Positions 40,559 through 52,300 of a DNA stretch of 64,000 bases are shown here, in pieces. This stretch comes from Maribacter huludaoensis (GTDB lineage: Bacteria; Bacteroidota; Bacteroidia; Flavobacteriales; Flavobacteriaceae), in NCBI RefSeq assembly GCF_029350945.1, contig NZ_JARKMS010000002.1:763376-827375 (forward strand), in the 5' to 3' direction. The position numbers were made by a program, and so were the translations under genes. How positions within the stretch are numbered: the first letter of the stretch is position 1; each line of letters starts with the position of its first letter. Below the pieces are notes generated by a model. The model worked only from the letters and a program-made list of their open reading frames with translations. It searched no databases and was not told the origin of the DNA.

Positions 40559-43500
40559 TTAAAAAGAATTTATTTTTAATTGAATGGTGTGATTGCCCGG
40601 TGAAAGCCTAACACTTTCAAATGCAGGTGGTACTTTGCGGCCATTATGAATGAAATCTTTACCGTCTAAATTATTTAAACTGAACTCTGCTACCATGTTA
40701 GCAGGTATTTCTATTTCATAGGTTTGTAACCTGGGTCCGTTGTGGGTATATGTGCCCTTTATAGTACCACGTACAGTTGGTACCTCAATAGAGCTCGATT
40801 TTAATGTGCTCATTTGAGGTTTAATAGTGGCAATGCCAAAACCTGGTGTTTTAGGTTTAATGCCCCAAAGCCCTCTAGGAATAATGTTAGCAGGAACAGC
40901 GCCCCAAGCATGGTTCCAATCCAAATTGTTTTTATACTTATTGTCCCAAGCTTCTAATGTTATTGTAGAACCTATTTTGATCATATTGTACCAACTTCTA
41001 TCACTGGTATCGGTTAATAGATCTAAGGCGTAATCTTGCTCTCCTGCATTATAGAGTCCGTCCATTAAAAATTGGGCACCATATACGCTACACGCAAGTC
41101 CTCTAGATTTTACATAATCTACTACAGTCCTATAATGTTCCTTTGGTACTAGCCCAAATGCCAAAGGCATCATATTGGCATGTAAAGAAGCATGATCAGT
41201 GCCTACGCCATCCACATAAATACCTCTGTCCTTATCGAACATTTGTTCATTGACCGCTTTTTTGACTTTTGTTGCCCGATATTGAAAATCTAAGGCTTCT
41301 TGAGTTTTTCCTAAAATTTTTGCAAACTCTGCCATAATTTTCATGTTCTCATAAAAGAATGAGTTTATTACGGTACTGTATGGTTGAAAAACGAATCCGT
41401 CTCTTTCTCCCGGAGTTTTGCTACCGTTAAAATTGGCGGGCGGCCAATCTACAATATCGGTCAACGGTTTTTTATAACCGTCTGGAAAACCAAGTTTACG
41501 CATAAACTCTTTATCAACTTTAGTAGAGGTTATAAGACCGTCTTCGTTAGAGAGTTCAAATAAAGATTTATGCTTAAGTGCTTCATAGTATTTTTCAATT
41601 AATTCAGTGTTTCCCGTATACATGTAATCTGCATGAATTAAAAGAGGTACATGTTGCTGCCACTCTGTTGGCCAAGTAGGGTTTTTCATAAAGTACTCTA
41701 TGGTACGTCTTGCCATGGCGAACTCACGGTCTGTAGTATAGTGACTCAATTGGTTCAAGTAAGCGTCGGCTTCATAAGGTATTCTTTCTCTATCACCGTC
41801 TACATAAAGACCATTAAAGGTTGTTGCTTTGATAGAATATTTACATAGTTCCCAGACTTGATTTAGAATTTCATCATCACTATGGAAACTGCTTGCCTCT
41901 TCATCCCAATAGGTATGAAATGCAAGCTGTTGAAAGTTCTCTTTAGAAACCTTTGCTTGGGCTCCTTCTACTTCGGCATACCTGAACGGAACAAGTGGGG
42001 GGAACCCTTTAGGTAATGCTACAGCTTGGTTAGGTCTAGTATTTCTTTCGTTTTTTTGAACTTCTATTTGATATTTTGTTTGACCGGGTTTTACATCAAT
42101 TTTTATCTCTTGATAGCGAATGTTACTCTTTGCAGGTGGTGTTCTGTTTACATTACCTTCACTATCTATCATTTCACCAATTCTAAAGGTCAAGGTGTGT
42201 GGTTTTTCTGCATTATAGGTAAAGTCAATGGTTGCAAATGCCGCTTTACCAAAATCCATAAAATATGAATCTCCTCTTTTTTCAAAAACAACAGGTTCTA
42301 TCTTAGTGGTAATAAATTTATTTTCAGTAGATATGATATAGTTGTCACTTTTTCCTGTTGTAAATTTTTGAGTTTCCGAATAGTCTACTAAACGATTGTC
42401 CTCATCCCAAATCCTTACTTTCCAATAGTATGTTTTGCCTATTTCTAAGGGCTTACCTTTATATTCTACATTAGTAGATGCATTAGAAGCTACTCGTTGA
42501 CTATCCCAAACATTGCCATTATTGGCATCAATAGTTGATTTATCGGTAGCTACTAAAATCTGATATGCAGATTGAAATTTTGATGCCGAAGGAACTGTCC
42601 AGCCAAATTCAGGTTGAAGATCAAAGATTTCAACTTCGGTTTCTGGAGCTCTTATTAATTCTACAGTCAGATCAGTGGGTGCAGCTCTAAATTCATTACT
42701 GTTCTTTTTTATAAGTTCATCTAATTTAGCTCGTAATTTATTAGCTGTTTCGGCATATTTCTTTTTACCGATCAAGTTGTTGATTTCTTGAGGGTCTTTT
42801 TTAAGATTGTATAGCTCTTCTATGGTTTTATCGTTTACATATCTAAAATATTTCCATTCTTCGGTTCGTACACCTTCACTTGGGGCAATACTCTCAAAAT
42901 CCCAAATATGTTCTATTAAAATGGTATCTCTTTCTATTGATTTTTTTTCTTGTTTAACTAGTGGCATTAAACTTTTTCCTTGCCAGGTTTCTGGTATTTC
43001 TACATTGGCCAGATCTGCAATTGTAGAAGTAACGTCTATATTTAAAACCATATCATCAATATCTTGATGTTTGTTTACCCGTGGGTCAAAAATTATTAAT
43101 GGTACACGTATAGAGTTGTCGTACATTAACCATTTACCTGCTAGTTGGCGTTCTCCTAAAAAGTAACCATTATCGCCCATAACAATAATGACCGTGTTGT
43201 CCTCAATACCCTTTTCTTTTAGTTTCTTTCTAATTTCCTTGATCTCTAGGTCTATTCCAGAGATCATTCTGTAATAACCTTTTGTACTATGTTGATATTT
43301 TTCTGGGTTGTCGTACCTCCAGGTCCAACGTAGTCTGTTGAAACCTTGTCTCACTATCTCTGGTTGTGCATTAAAATATTTATCATCGGATAATGCAGGC
43401 TTTGATATGGTAATATCTGTCAATAAATTATTGGTGCTATTCTGCCAAAAATATTGTTCTTCTGCGGGGTCATGTGCGTGCGGTGCGCTAAAGCTTAACG

Positions 43501-44077
43501 ATAGGCAGAATGGTTCACTACCAGATGCGTTATTTTCAATAAAATCTAAAGCTTTTTGTCCTGTGTAACGCGTTAAATGAACAGTGTCATTATCTATAGT
43601 TTTGTAATAATATCCTCTTCTGTCCTTATAGCGGTTATTTCTATCATACGATTCAAACTCATCAAATTGCTTCTCTAAATCGTCGTATCTAACACCATAT
43701 TTCCCGTAAAAACCTGTGTAATAGCCATTATTTTTTAATAGAGTAGGGTACGAGTTTTGCATATATTCTTCGCGAACATTACCGGTCTGAAAATTAAAAT
43801 TATGTGATCTCTCATGTAAGCCTGTAATAATGCTTGCTCTACTTGCGGCACAAATAGGAGTGGTAACAATTGCTTTGTTGAAGTAAGTACCTGCCTTGGC
43901 CAAAGCATCCATTTCTGGAGTTTCTACGAATTTATTTCCTGCATAACCAATGGCATCAAATCTTTGGTCATCTGTTAAAATAAATATGATATTTGGTTTA
44001 TCGTTGTTTTGACCATATGATATGTTTCCTATTATACAAAATAAGAAAATAGCTAAATGTCTCATTATTTTCAGCAT
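40559..44077 (-). CDS. Sulfatase-GH78 alpha-L-rhamnosidase fusion enzyme
   Basis: The 1172-residue protein has a signal peptide (ending ISYGQ, about residue 23; a start at the fifth codon, 44065, is also possible). Residues 28-475 form an S1 sulfatase with [19 protein letters not shown] (Cys76; Ala for Pro) and [11 protein letters not shown]. From about 485 a GH78 enzyme follows: a fibronectin-like domain ([11 protein letters not shown]), then the catalytic toroid with [11 protein letters not shown] (about 762-772) and [16 protein letters not shown] late. A bifunctional sulfatase/rhamnosidase of this arrangement (P36) is known from the Formosa agariphila ulvan locus, which supports an ulvan-like substrate. 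It could desulfate a terminal rhamnose and then release it. It is a single-gene unit with a near-ideal promoter. Confidence 0.93.
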   Translation of the reverse strand: MLKIMRHLAIFLFCIIGNISYGQNNDKPNIIFILTDDQRFDAIGYAGNKFVETPEMDALAKAGTYFNKAIVTTPICAASRASIITGLHERSHNFNFQTGNVREEYMQNSYPTLLKNNGYYTGFYGKYGVRYDDLEKQFDEFESYDRNNRYKDRRGYYYKTIDNDTVHLTRYTGQKALDFIENNASGSEPFCLSLSFSAPHAHDPAEEQYFWQNSTNNLLTDITISKPALSDDKYFNAQPEIVRQGFNRLRWTWRYDNPEKYQHSTKGYYRMISGIDLEIKEIRKKLKEKGIEDNTVIIVMGDNGYFLGERQLAGKWLMYDNSIRVPLIIFDPRVNKHQDIDDMVLNIDVTSTIADLANVEIPETWQGKSLMPLVKQEKKSIERDTILIEHIWDFESIAPSEGVRTEEWKYFRYVNDKTIEELYNLKKDPQEINNLIGKKKYAETANKLRAKLDELIKKNSNEFRAAPTDLTVELIRAPETEVEIFDLQPEFGWTVPSASKFQSAYQILVATDKSTIDANNGNVWDSQRVASNASTNVEYKGKPLEIGKTYYWKVRIWDEDNRLVDYSETQKFTTGKSDNYIISTENKFITTKIEPVVFEKRGDSYFMDFGKAAFATIDFTYNAEKPHTLTFRIGEMIDSEGNVNRTPPAKSNIRYQEIKIDVKPGQTKYQIEVQKNERNTRPNQAVALPKGFPPLVPFRYAEVEGAQAKVSKENFQQLAFHTYWDEEASSFHSDDEILNQVWELCKYSIKATTFNGLYVDGDRERIPYEADAYLNQLSHYTTDREFAMARRTIEYFMKNPTWPTEWQQHVPLLIHADYMYTGNTELIEKYYEALKHKSLFELSNEDGLITSTKVDKEFMRKLGFPDGYKKPLTDIVDWPPANFNGSKTPGERDGFVFQPYSTVINSFFYENMKIMAEFAKILGKTQEALDFQYRATKVKKAVNEQMFDKDRGIYVDGVGTDHASLHANMMPLAFGLVPKEHYRTVVDYVKSRGLACSVYGAQFLMDGLYNAGEQDYALDLLTDTSDRSWYNMIKIGSTITLEAWDNKYKNNLDWNHAWGAVPANIIPRGLWGIKPKTPGFGIATIKPQMSTLKSSSIEVPTVRGTIKGTYTHNGPRLQTYEIEIPANMVAEFSLNNLDGKDFIHNGRKVPPAFESVRLSPGNHTIQLKINSF

Positions 44078-44135
44078 ACGTTGATTTTAGTTTTTATGTT
44101 GATTTTAACGCAACGCCCTTTTTTGAGCGCATTAC

Positions 44136-44181
44136 CAAACTTAAGTTTCAAGGTAGTAGTATCCATCCTGTGCTGTCCTGA
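44136..44181 (-). promoter_or_regulatory. PUL operator and -7 box for the sulfatase-GH78 fusion
   Basis: The operator at 44164-44181 reads TCAGGACAGCACAGGATG in gene orientation. After 20 bp comes a perfect TAAGTTTG box (44143-44136), 58 bases before the ATG. Confidence 0.8.
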
Positions 44182-44191
44182 ATATATATTG

Positions 44192-44214
44192 ACAAGATAT
44201 AATTTAAAATCTTG
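44192..44214. repeat. Short inverted repeat upstream of the + strand sulfatase
   Basis: ACAAGAT and its complement ATCTTGT flank an AT-only 9-base centre in the divergent region. It lies about 110 bases before the sulfatase ATG. It could be an operator for that gene, which lacks the PUL element; no second copy was found. Confidence 0.35.
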
Positions 44215-44322
44215 TATAAGTATGCGTCTTTCGGGTGTTTTTTTATAGCCTACACACCAGTATGGTTTTTATATAAGAGTACATTATTTTTAGCTTTTAC
44301 CAAGTGTTTAAATCAAAGAAAT

Positions 44323-46071
44323 ATGACTTCTACAGTTTTTAGTTTTTTTAAGGTAATTGCCCTATGTTTTGTTTTGTTGACCGTTAGTTGTAATAATGCG
44401 AAGCAAAAAAAAGTAAGCCATGTTGAAATAAAGGGGATAGAACTTCCGGAGCGTCCAAATATTTTATGGTTGGTTACAGAAGATATGAGTGCTTATTTAC
44501 CATCATTTGGTGATTCTACCATAGTTACACCAAACCTAAGCAGGTTGGCAAAAGAAGGTGTAATTTATCCAAATCTGTATTCTACTTCCGGTGTTTGTGC
44601 TCCAAGTAGGGCTGCAATTACAACAGGTATGTATCCTTCAAGTATAGGTGCAAACCATATGAGAACTACATCGTTCACAGAGGTAACCGGTTTACCTGCA
44701 TATGGTGCGGTACCACCGCCAGAGGTTAAAATGATCAGTGAACTTTTACGTAAAGAAGGGTATTACTGCACCAATAATTATAAAACGGACTATCAGTTTA
44801 AACATCCCGTTACCGCTTGGGATGAAAGTGGACCTTATGCGCATTGGCGCAATAGAAGTAATAATCAGCCATTTTTCTCTGTCGTTAATTTTACAGAAAC
44901 CCATGAGTCCGGTTTATTTGAACCTTATGGACATCGGTATATTGAGCAACGGCATTATCGGTTAGGAGATAGAAGCTTCAAATGGAAAGAAGGTAGAATG
45001 TCTGAGGAAGAAACTCCAAAACATTTAAAAAAAGATACAAAATTCAATATTCCTCCTTATTTGCCCAAGACTGAAGTTGTGCAGAGGGATATGTGGAAAA
45101 TGTATAATAATATCGCTGAAATGGACAGCCAAGTAGGTGCTGTTTTAAAGCAATTGGAAGATGATGGTCTTTTGGAAAATACCATAATTTTCTTTTATGG
45201 GGATCATGGTGGGCCAATGCCAAGACAAAAACGATTAATTTATGATTCTGGATTGAAAACCCCCATGATAGTTAGATTTCCAAATCAAATTAACGCAGGT
45301 ACCAAAGATGATAGGTTACTAAGCTTTGTAGATTTTGCACCGACCTTACTTTCGTTGATTAAAACAGAGCCACATGATTATATGCAAGGTCAAGCTTTTT
45401 TAGGTGAATATTCAGCCAAAAATAAGAGGGAGTACATTTATGCCGCCGCAGATCGCTTTGATGGTTTTACAGATGCAATTCGTGCGGTGCGTAATAACCG
45501 CTTTAAATATATTAGAAATTATAGGCCAGAACAAGGTTATTACTTACCTATAGATTACAGAGAAAATATACCCACCATGCAAGAATTGTTGAATTTAAGG
45601 GATGCCGGTGAGTTAGATTCTGTACAATCTTTATGGTTTGGAAACAAAAAACCAATGGAGGAGTTGTACGATTGTATAGTTGATCCCCATGAAATTAATA
45701 ATTTGGCGGAAAATCCGGAATATGCAGAAATTTTGAGCGAATTAAGTAATGAACTTGATAACTGGATAAACAATATTGGAGATCAACCTAATTTACCTGA
45801 AGGTGAGCTTTTAAAGCAATTATGGAATGGAAAAAATGTACAGCCCATTACCCTAGTGCCTACCGTTGATATTAATGAATCATCAGTGTCTATTGCGTGT
45901 AATACAGAAGGAGCTTCAATTGGCTATAAGGTTATAAAGAGTGATAAAAAAGAACCCGTAGAGTGGCAAGTCTATACCGGTCCTTTTGAATTACAGGATA
46001 ATAGTAATCTTAAAGTACAAGCTCATAGAATTGGTTTTAAACAAAGTGATATAGTTGTAGTCAATAAGTAA
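44323..46071 (+). CDS. S1 sulfatase, heparan-N-sulfatase-like, lipoprotein
   Basis: I use the ATG giving MTSTVFSFFKV, which is followed by a lipoprotein signal (LLTVSC), for 582 residues. The longer TTG-started frame (44212) has a non-lipoprotein N-terminus and is rejected. NILWLVTEDMSAYLPSFG, CAPSR (Cys92), NFTETHES and FYGDHGGPMPRQK are features of the heparan-N-sulfatase-like subgroup. A beta-sheet C-terminal extension (about 500-582, SIACNTEGASIGYKV) resembles chitobiase/CBM-like tails. It is the only sulfatase here on the + strand and the only PUL transcription unit without the shared operator. It converges on the GH5 gene. Confidence 0.93.
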   Translation: MTSTVFSFFKVIALCFVLLTVSCNNAKQKKVSHVEIKGIELPERPNILWLVTEDMSAYLPSFGDSTIVTPNLSRLAKEGVIYPNLYSTSGVCAPSRAAITTGMYPSSIGANHMRTTSFTEVTGLPAYGAVPPPEVKMISELLRKEGYYCTNNYKTDYQFKHPVTAWDESGPYAHWRNRSNNQPFFSVVNFTETHESGLFEPYGHRYIEQRHYRLGDRSFKWKEGRMSEEETPKHLKKDTKFNIPPYLPKTEVVQRDMWKMYNNIAEMDSQVGAVLKQLEDDGLLENTIIFFYGDHGGPMPRQKRLIYDSGLKTPMIVRFPNQINAGTKDDRLLSFVDFAPTLLSLIKTEPHDYMQGQAFLGEYSAKNKREYIYAAADRFDGFTDAIRAVRNNRFKYIRNYRPEQGYYLPIDYRENIPTMQELLNLRDAGELDSVQSLWFGNKKPMEELYDCIVDPHEINNLAENPEYAEILSELSNELDNWINNIGDQPNLPEGELLKQLWNGKNVQPITLVPTVDINESSVSIACNTEGASIGYKVIKSDKKEPVEWQVYTGPFELQDNSNLKVQAHRIGFKQSDIVVVNK

Positions 46072-46161
46072 TTGATTATTTGATTTTATTTAAAGAGCCT
46101 TCAATTCAAGGATTATAGATCACATTACAATCTTTGAATTCAAAGTACATTTTACATGTTT

Positions 46162-47571
46162 TTAATTTGACTCTTCAATATAATTTCTAATACCGGGTAC
46201 TATTTGTATTTGAAGTTCAGTTTTATTGTCAGGCCATTTTAGTATAGTAAGTTTTTGGGTGAAGGAATTCCAAATAAAATTTTTTGGTTGCATGCTTTTT
46301 GGGCATTTATATATCTCTAGGCCTTTATTTTTAATAGGGTCGTGGTACATGACAAAATTATTGTCTATAAGAATTGAGAACCCATCTGGATAATGTCTGT
46401 TAGCACCAATGAAGATTTCTGAAAATCCTTTTTTACTATCCGGTTTTATTTTTACGTATAAAGTGCGTGTGGCATGATTGAACAAAAATGATTTTATGTC
46501 ACCGGCAATGGTCTGCGGATAAGGTCTGGCAATAATATCTGTGATATACTTACGTTCTACAGTTCCTGCAGCTTTTCTGTCACTGAATATTGCCCATGTT
46601 GACGGACCACCTGGTAAAAAATTCTGCATGCTTCGATTACCTAAAAACCAAGCTTTTATGCTGCCAACTCCCATTCTGTCAAAGACTTCTGCGGTTTTAA
46701 TATACAGTTCCCTATATTCTAGTTGCCCTAATTTACCCGAAACCAAAGTGTCTGTTATTGCAAATGTAGGAAAACCCCATTCACCAATTAGAATTGGTGC
46801 GTTCAAAAAAATAGATTCCTTATTAAAACGATCCATTACCGGTTTAATGTATTCTATTTTATTTTGATAAATGTGAGGTGCAAACACTATATTTTTTCTA
46901 TTCACATTTGTCGTTATTTCGGCATATTGGTTATTATCAATAGCTTCACCTTTATTCATGAAAATGGACTGTAACAGTATCTTTTTATCCGGGTTTATTA
47001 AATTGCTGGCATCTATAATTTTTTGATATAACGGAACTAAGTATTTTCTAGTAAGTTCATTATACGTGATATCCATTTTAAGCTTTCTAGGTTCGTTGAC
47101 AATGTCATAGCCTAAAACCGAAGATTCTTTGGCATATCTTTCCCATATTACTTGCCAAGCTGCTATATAGGTATTGTATTCGTTATTTTTATTTAACCAA
47201 AAATCTTCCCAAATAAAACTATCTACACCATAAACGGTCATTTTAAAAATCGTTTTAATCCCGGCATTTCGCCCCAGATCAATTAAAGAATCGAGTTTAA
47301 TTAAATAATCATTGTCCAATTTACCTCCTGGGAACTTACTTAGTTTTCCCAATTCTAATCTTATAACTTGAGTATTGCTTCCCATGCGAACCATACGCGC
47401 ATAATCATCTGAATTAAAGAAAACTTCGCCTCTGTGGTCATTGGTGTTAATTACGAAACCTCTAGGTATAATATGTCTATCTTGACTATCACGTAGACCA
47501 TGTCTAATTTGAGCGAAGCAGGTTATAGTGCTAGCTAAGATTAAAAGAGAGATCGACAATATTTTTTTCAT
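46162..47571 (-). CDS. GH5-like (cellulase-superfamily) glycoside hydrolase
   Basis: The ATG at MKKILSISLLIL directly precedes a signal peptide (CFAQ) and gives 469 residues. A TTG start 12 codons upstream would bury the signal. A TIM barrel carries GYDIVNEPRK (acid/base Glu160) and ILIGEWGF (nucleophile Glu264), the GH5/clan-A pattern. A C-terminal beta domain (about 360-469) with TLYVKIKPD follows, as in endoglycoceramidase-like GH5 members. The substrate is unknown; a beta-linked glucuronyl, xylosyl or glucosyl unit is possible. It lies downstream of SusD behind a strong hairpin, so it is probably transcribed by partial read-through. Confidence 0.87.
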   Translation of the reverse strand: MKKILSISLLILASTITCFAQIRHGLRDSQDRHIIPRGFVINTNDHRGEVFFNSDDYARMVRMGSNTQVIRLELGKLSKFPGGKLDNDYLIKLDSLIDLGRNAGIKTIFKMTVYGVDSFIWEDFWLNKNNEYNTYIAAWQVIWERYAKESSVLGYDIVNEPRKLKMDITYNELTRKYLVPLYQKIIDASNLINPDKKILLQSIFMNKGEAIDNNQYAEITTNVNRKNIVFAPHIYQNKIEYIKPVMDRFNKESIFLNAPILIGEWGFPTFAITDTLVSGKLGQLEYRELYIKTAEVFDRMGVGSIKAWFLGNRSMQNFLPGGPSTWAIFSDRKAAGTVERKYITDIIARPYPQTIAGDIKSFLFNHATRTLYVKIKPDSKKGFSEIFIGANRHYPDGFSILIDNNFVMYHDPIKNKGLEIYKCPKSMQPKNFIWNSFTQKLTILKWPDNKTELQIQIVPGIRNYIEESN

Positions 47572-47638
47572 GATAATTTTTTTAAAGTTGGAATTGAGAT
47601 TGTTCAAGTCTTTGTGTTTTATGACATATCATAAAAAG

Positions 47639-47671
47639 AGAGTGGGACAAAACATGTTTTTGTCCCACTCT
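47639..47671 (-). terminator. Strong hairpin between susD and the GH5 gene
   Basis: A 14-bp perfect stem (AGAGTGGGACAAAA/TTTTGTCCCACTCT) with a 5-base loop is followed on the minus strand by TTTTAT. It lies 68 bases after susD and would attenuate transcription into GH5. It could also stabilise the susCD mRNA 3' end. Confidence 0.85.
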
Positions 47672-47738
47672 ACCAACTAACTTTAAACAACTGATATACA
47701 TTACCTATGCAGGTAATTTTTTTAAATCGAAATAACTA

Positions 47739-49307
47739 TTATCTATATCCATTATTTGTTGGATCTGATTCTAAAAGGGCAGGGTTTTGTTCCAATTCTT
47801 GTAACGGAATTGGAAGTTTAACATGCCATGGCCTAATATTTAAGTTAGGTTCCCAAAAACGATATTCTAAATTTGTAACAACATCCAATAGAATGCCCCA
47901 ACGTATAAGGTCATATCTTCTATGTGCTTCACCTGCTAATTCCCACTTGCGCTCATCATAAATTGCTTCTCTAAAGCCTTGTTGGCTTAGCCCTTCTAAT
48001 TTCCACTCCGCTTCTGTTTCATAGGCTCGGCTTCTAATTGGTTCAATATATTGATAAGCATTACCAGGACCATTAGCTTCATTCTCACATTCAGCTGCCA
48101 TTAAATAGACATCGGCCAAACGAAATACCATTCTATTGTCCGAGTGGTTAAAACGAGGAGAGCTTTCTAAATCTAAATTCCAAAATTTGGCCATGTATGG
48201 AAAGTTTAATTCAAAACCCAAATAATTATCTACAATATTCAATTCTCTTCTTAAATCGTTCATTGGGAATTTTTCTGCAAAGTCTTTTGATGCAACTTGT
48301 AAACCGGTACCATTAAATGCTTCTCCTCTTTCTGAAAGGGCATTTCTCAAAGCAGCTCTTTCATCTGAATTTTTTGGTTCGTCTCGCAATCTAGGATTGA
48401 ACATACTTGGTCTCCAGCTATTATTACCTGCAAATGCTGCACCAGGAAAAGCTGGGTCAAAAATACCCTCTATATCTCTGGCAAAATCTAAAGACCAGAT
48501 AATTTCGGCATTGTATTCATTGGCGGGGTCAAAGACCTCATTATAGGTAGGTAATAACCTGTGAGGAGATTGGTCTATTATTTCATTACATTTATTTAAA
48601 CCTGCTAGCCAGTTTTCTTGCTTCATATAAATTTTTGCCTCAATAATTGCGGCGGCCCATTTAGAAGCACGGCCTCTTTGATCATCAGCATATGAATCTG
48701 GTAGATTGGCTTGTGCGAACTGTAAATCTGCTAGTACACCGTTAATTATAGTTTCTTCATCTGTTCTAGGTAGTGCACTAATTTCTTCTAGAGTAAGTAC
48801 TTCTGTATAATAAGGAGCATCACCCCACAAATTGGTAATATGCCAATAGCATAATGCCCTTAAAAAACTTACTTCAGCAACAATTTCTGTTCTGGGCGCA
48901 TCAAGAATTGCTTCGTTTTCAGCTACTCTATCAATAATAAAATTAGCATTGTATATAACTCGGTAAAGATCTTTCCAAGTATCCGAGACACTCATTTTCT
49001 GAACAGAAACGTCTGCAAGAGCTTCGTTCAATGAATAGTTGCCTATGGGTTCAACGAAATTTGCTGAACGGTTAGGTTCAATGATATCCGCGCCATTGTC
49101 ATAGAAATGATCAAGACCAACCTGACCATAGATAGAGTTATTTTTTAAAATGGCATATGTGCCATTTACAGCTTGTCTTGCGTCGTTCTCCGATGCAAAA
49201 AATGTTTCTGGTGCAACTATAGCCCTAGGCTCTTCTTCAAGAAATTTCTCGCATGAGAAGCATGAGAAAATTATGAAGACGTATGCAATTATATTTTTTG
49301 TTTTCAT
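47739..49307 (-). CDS. susD: SusD/RagB-family outer-membrane glycan-binding lipoprotein
   Basis: The 522-residue protein has a lipoprotein signal (CFSCEKFLEEEP, lipidated Cys near 19), then the SusD opening block ETFFASENDARQAVNGTYAIL. The TPR-rich core contains RALCYWHITNLWGDAPYYTE and, late, VYLMAAECENEA, and it ends with ERKWELAGEAHRRYDLIRWG. SusD proteins cap the SusC porin and capture oligosaccharides at the cell surface. The gene lies 11 bases after susC, the usual order. It is the only SusD in the window. The cargo is probably lyase-released sulfated oligosaccharide, by context. Confidence 0.96.
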   Translation of the reverse strand: MKTKNIIAYVFIIFSCFSCEKFLEEEPRAIVAPETFFASENDARQAVNGTYAILKNNSIYGQVGLDHFYDNGADIIEPNRSANFVEPIGNYSLNEALADVSVQKMSVSDTWKDLYRVIYNANFIIDRVAENEAILDAPRTEIVAEVSFLRALCYWHITNLWGDAPYYTEVLTLEEISALPRTDEETIINGVLADLQFAQANLPDSYADDQRGRASKWAAAIIEAKIYMKQENWLAGLNKCNEIIDQSPHRLLPTYNEVFDPANEYNAEIIWSLDFARDIEGIFDPAFPGAAFAGNNSWRPSMFNPRLRDEPKNSDERAALRNALSERGEAFNGTGLQVASKDFAEKFPMNDLRRELNIVDNYLGFELNFPYMAKFWNLDLESSPRFNHSDNRMVFRLADVYLMAAECENEANGPGNAYQYIEPIRSRAYETEAEWKLEGLSQQGFREAIYDERKWELAGEAHRRYDLIRWGILLDVVTNLEYRFWEPNLNIRPWHVKLPIPLQELEQNPALLESDPTNNGYR

Positions 49308-49318
49308 ATTTTATTTTT

Positions 49319-52300
49319 TTAAAAAGTTACGTTCATACCAAGTGTTATTACTCTTGGATTTGGATATGAACCGTTCGCATATCCTTGTGCGATGTTTCCT
49401 AAACCTGTTCTTCCAAAATTATTTTGCTCAGGATCTATTAATCTGAAATCCGAGAATAGTAAAAGATTGCTTCCTGATAAATAAACGCTCATGTTTTTAA
49501 CACTATCTCCCCATCCCATCTTCTCAACAGGAAAGTTATATGCTACCCTTGCTGTTTTTAGACGAACGTGAGAGCCGTCTTCTACATATTCCGAGTTACT
49601 AGGGGTGTTGGTTACAGAATCTGCACCAGCTCTAGGAATGTCTGATGTAGGGTTACTTGGTGTCCATCTATCTCTTAAATCTCCGAACTTCACGGTTTCA
49701 CCTCTGTTGAAATAATGATTTCGCATTCTTAGGTTATAAACTTCATTACCTGTAGTACCTTGAAAGAAAAGTGAAAAATCTAGGTTTTTGTATGAAAATG
49801 AATTTTCAAATCCGAAAATTAAATCTGGTAATGGACTGCCTAATACCACATTATCTTCAGTAGATATAATTCCGTCTCCGTTCAAATCTTCAAATCTGGC
49901 ACCACCAACTACTTGTGATGAAAGTCCTGAAGCATCAATCTCTTCTTGGCTCTTCCAAGTTCCTAAATAATTTACACCTGTAAATACCGGGACCGATTCG
50001 CCAACTATTAAACGTGTATTACCAGAACCTATAATAGGATCTACGACTACATCAATAAATTCCTGGCCACCAAGGTCCAAGATTTTATTTTTGTTGGACG
50101 CAAGTGTTAAGGTGGTGTTCCAATTAAAATTATCATTTGTGACGTTGGTAGAAGTTACCAATAGTTCCCATCCTTTATTCTCAAGTGACCCTACATTCTG
50201 TAATTGACTTGTAAAACCTGTTTGTCTTGGAATAGTAACATCTAACAAAAGATCATTGGTTTCTTTTTGGTAATAATTAAATTCCGTAAATAATCTACCT
50301 TCAAACATTGATGCCTCTAAAGCAATGTCAAAAGAAGTTGTGGTTTCCCATTTTAAATTAGGGTTAGATGGTCTGCCCAAAGTCAATCCAGGAACTTCAA
50401 AACCATTTAGAGTAGTATTCGCTTCGGTCAAAACACCTAATGTTCTATAAGGACCAATTGCCTGGTTACCGGATCGGCCCCAGCTAGCTCTCAACTTTAG
50501 ATCTTTGAAAAAAGTCTGTTCTTGTAAAAAAGCCTCTTCACTGATCTTCCATGCACCTGCAATAGATGGATAAAATTCATATTTGTTACCTGGCGCAAAA
50601 ACAGAACTACCATCAGTACGTCCTACCAATGTCAATAAATATTTGTCTTTGTAATCATAATTTATCCTTCCGAAGAAAGAAGCAATTTGGAAACCGTTGT
50701 AACCACTGGTTACTATAGACCTTGCGGGGTCAGAATTGCCTAAATTATTAAAGCCAGTGGCATCACTTGTAATCCCGAACGCTTCTGCTTCGGTTATCTC
50801 GGTAGAAACTTTTTGAAATGAAGCACCTGCAAGTACCGTTATACTGTTGTTTTCATTCAAATCTTTTTGATATTGAATAGTATTCTCATTGTTCCATCCT
50901 GTACTGGCAACGGTTCTTACACTTGCAGTACCGCCATCTGTTACGCCTATGGCTAGGTTACCGGGCGATTGGCTAGAAGTAAATCTATTTTGTTTTGTAT
51001 TATTGAATTCAGGGCTAAAGGTTGATCTAATGGTCCAATCAGGTGCCGGCCTGTATTCAAGATATGCAGTTCCTAAAAGGTTATTGGTAAACGTTTCATT
51101 AGTGTTCAGTTCAATATTGGCAAGTGGGTTCGAGAATGGAGATCCAACTACATCGTTAAAACCATTATATGTGCCATCATCATTGAATATTGGTTGTGTG
51201 CGTAATATGCCGAAAGCAGCAGAACCAAAACTAGTTAAGCCATTATCTTGGTTAATTCTAGAGTAATTGATTCGTAGACCTGCTTTTAATTTATCATTAA
51301 GTTTGATGTCTAAATTTGATCTAAAAATAAATTTTTCCAAGCCAGAGCTTTTTACAATACCTTCTTGATTGAAGTAATTGATAGAGTTATAGTAATTTAC
51401 ATTATCAGATGCACCTGAAATTGAAATATCTGCATTGTAGATCGGTGCCGGGCCCAATAGTAGATCTACCCAGTCATTATCTGGATATGAAGAAGGGGCA
51501 TCTGGAAAGGGTATTGCGGCCGATCTAAATTCAGCGCTTTCATTTGTAAATGCAATTTGCTCTTCTTGTGTTAACAAATCTGGCAATTCAGGTAGCATTT
51601 GCATACTTGTATATATGTTAACGCTTACCTCTGGTTTACCGCTGCCTATACCAACTCCATTTTTAGTAGTAACCAATACAACACCGTTTGCACCCCTTGA
51701 CCCATAAATGGCTATAGAAGAAGCATCCTTAAGGATTTCTATGGATTTAATGTCGCTAGCGTTAATGTTGTTTAAATTAAAATTGGTACCAACTACAATA
51801 CCATCAATAACCCATAAAGGTTCGTTGCTACCTGTAATTGAATTACCACCTCTTACTCTAATGGCCGTACCTGCACCTGGCGCACCACTAACTTGGGTTA
51901 CCTGTACACCTGCAGCTCTACCTTGTAGTACTTGATCGACTCTTGAAGAAGGTACCTGAGTTAGGTCTTCCGAACTGACCGATGCTACCGAACCCGTTAA
52001 ATCCGATTTACGTTGAGTACCGTAACCAATTACGACTACTTCGTCAAGCTTATTTCCTGCTTTAAGAATAATGTTCAATTGAGTTTGGCTACCAACAGTA
52101 ATACTTTGAGGCTCATAACCAATGTAGGAAACCTGCAGTGCATCTGAAGCGTTTGCTTCTATTGTAAAGTTACCATCAAAATCAGTAGTGGTTCCCCTAG
52201 TTGTCCCTTTTACGATGACCGAAGCACCGGGCAGTGGTCCTTCTTCATCCGATACATTACCGCTCACGGTCTGCTGAGACCAAGACGTAAATGCGAACAA

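Noticed and set aside
44212..44322. TTG-started extension of the + strand sulfatase
   Set aside because: The ATG at 44323 begins a good lipoprotein signal; the extension would mask it.
46080..46150. Imperfect inverted repeat between convergent sulfatase and GH5 genes
   Set aside because: The arms (CTTCAATTCAAGG and CTTTGAATTCAAAG) need bulges and lack a clear T run; too weak to call a terminator.
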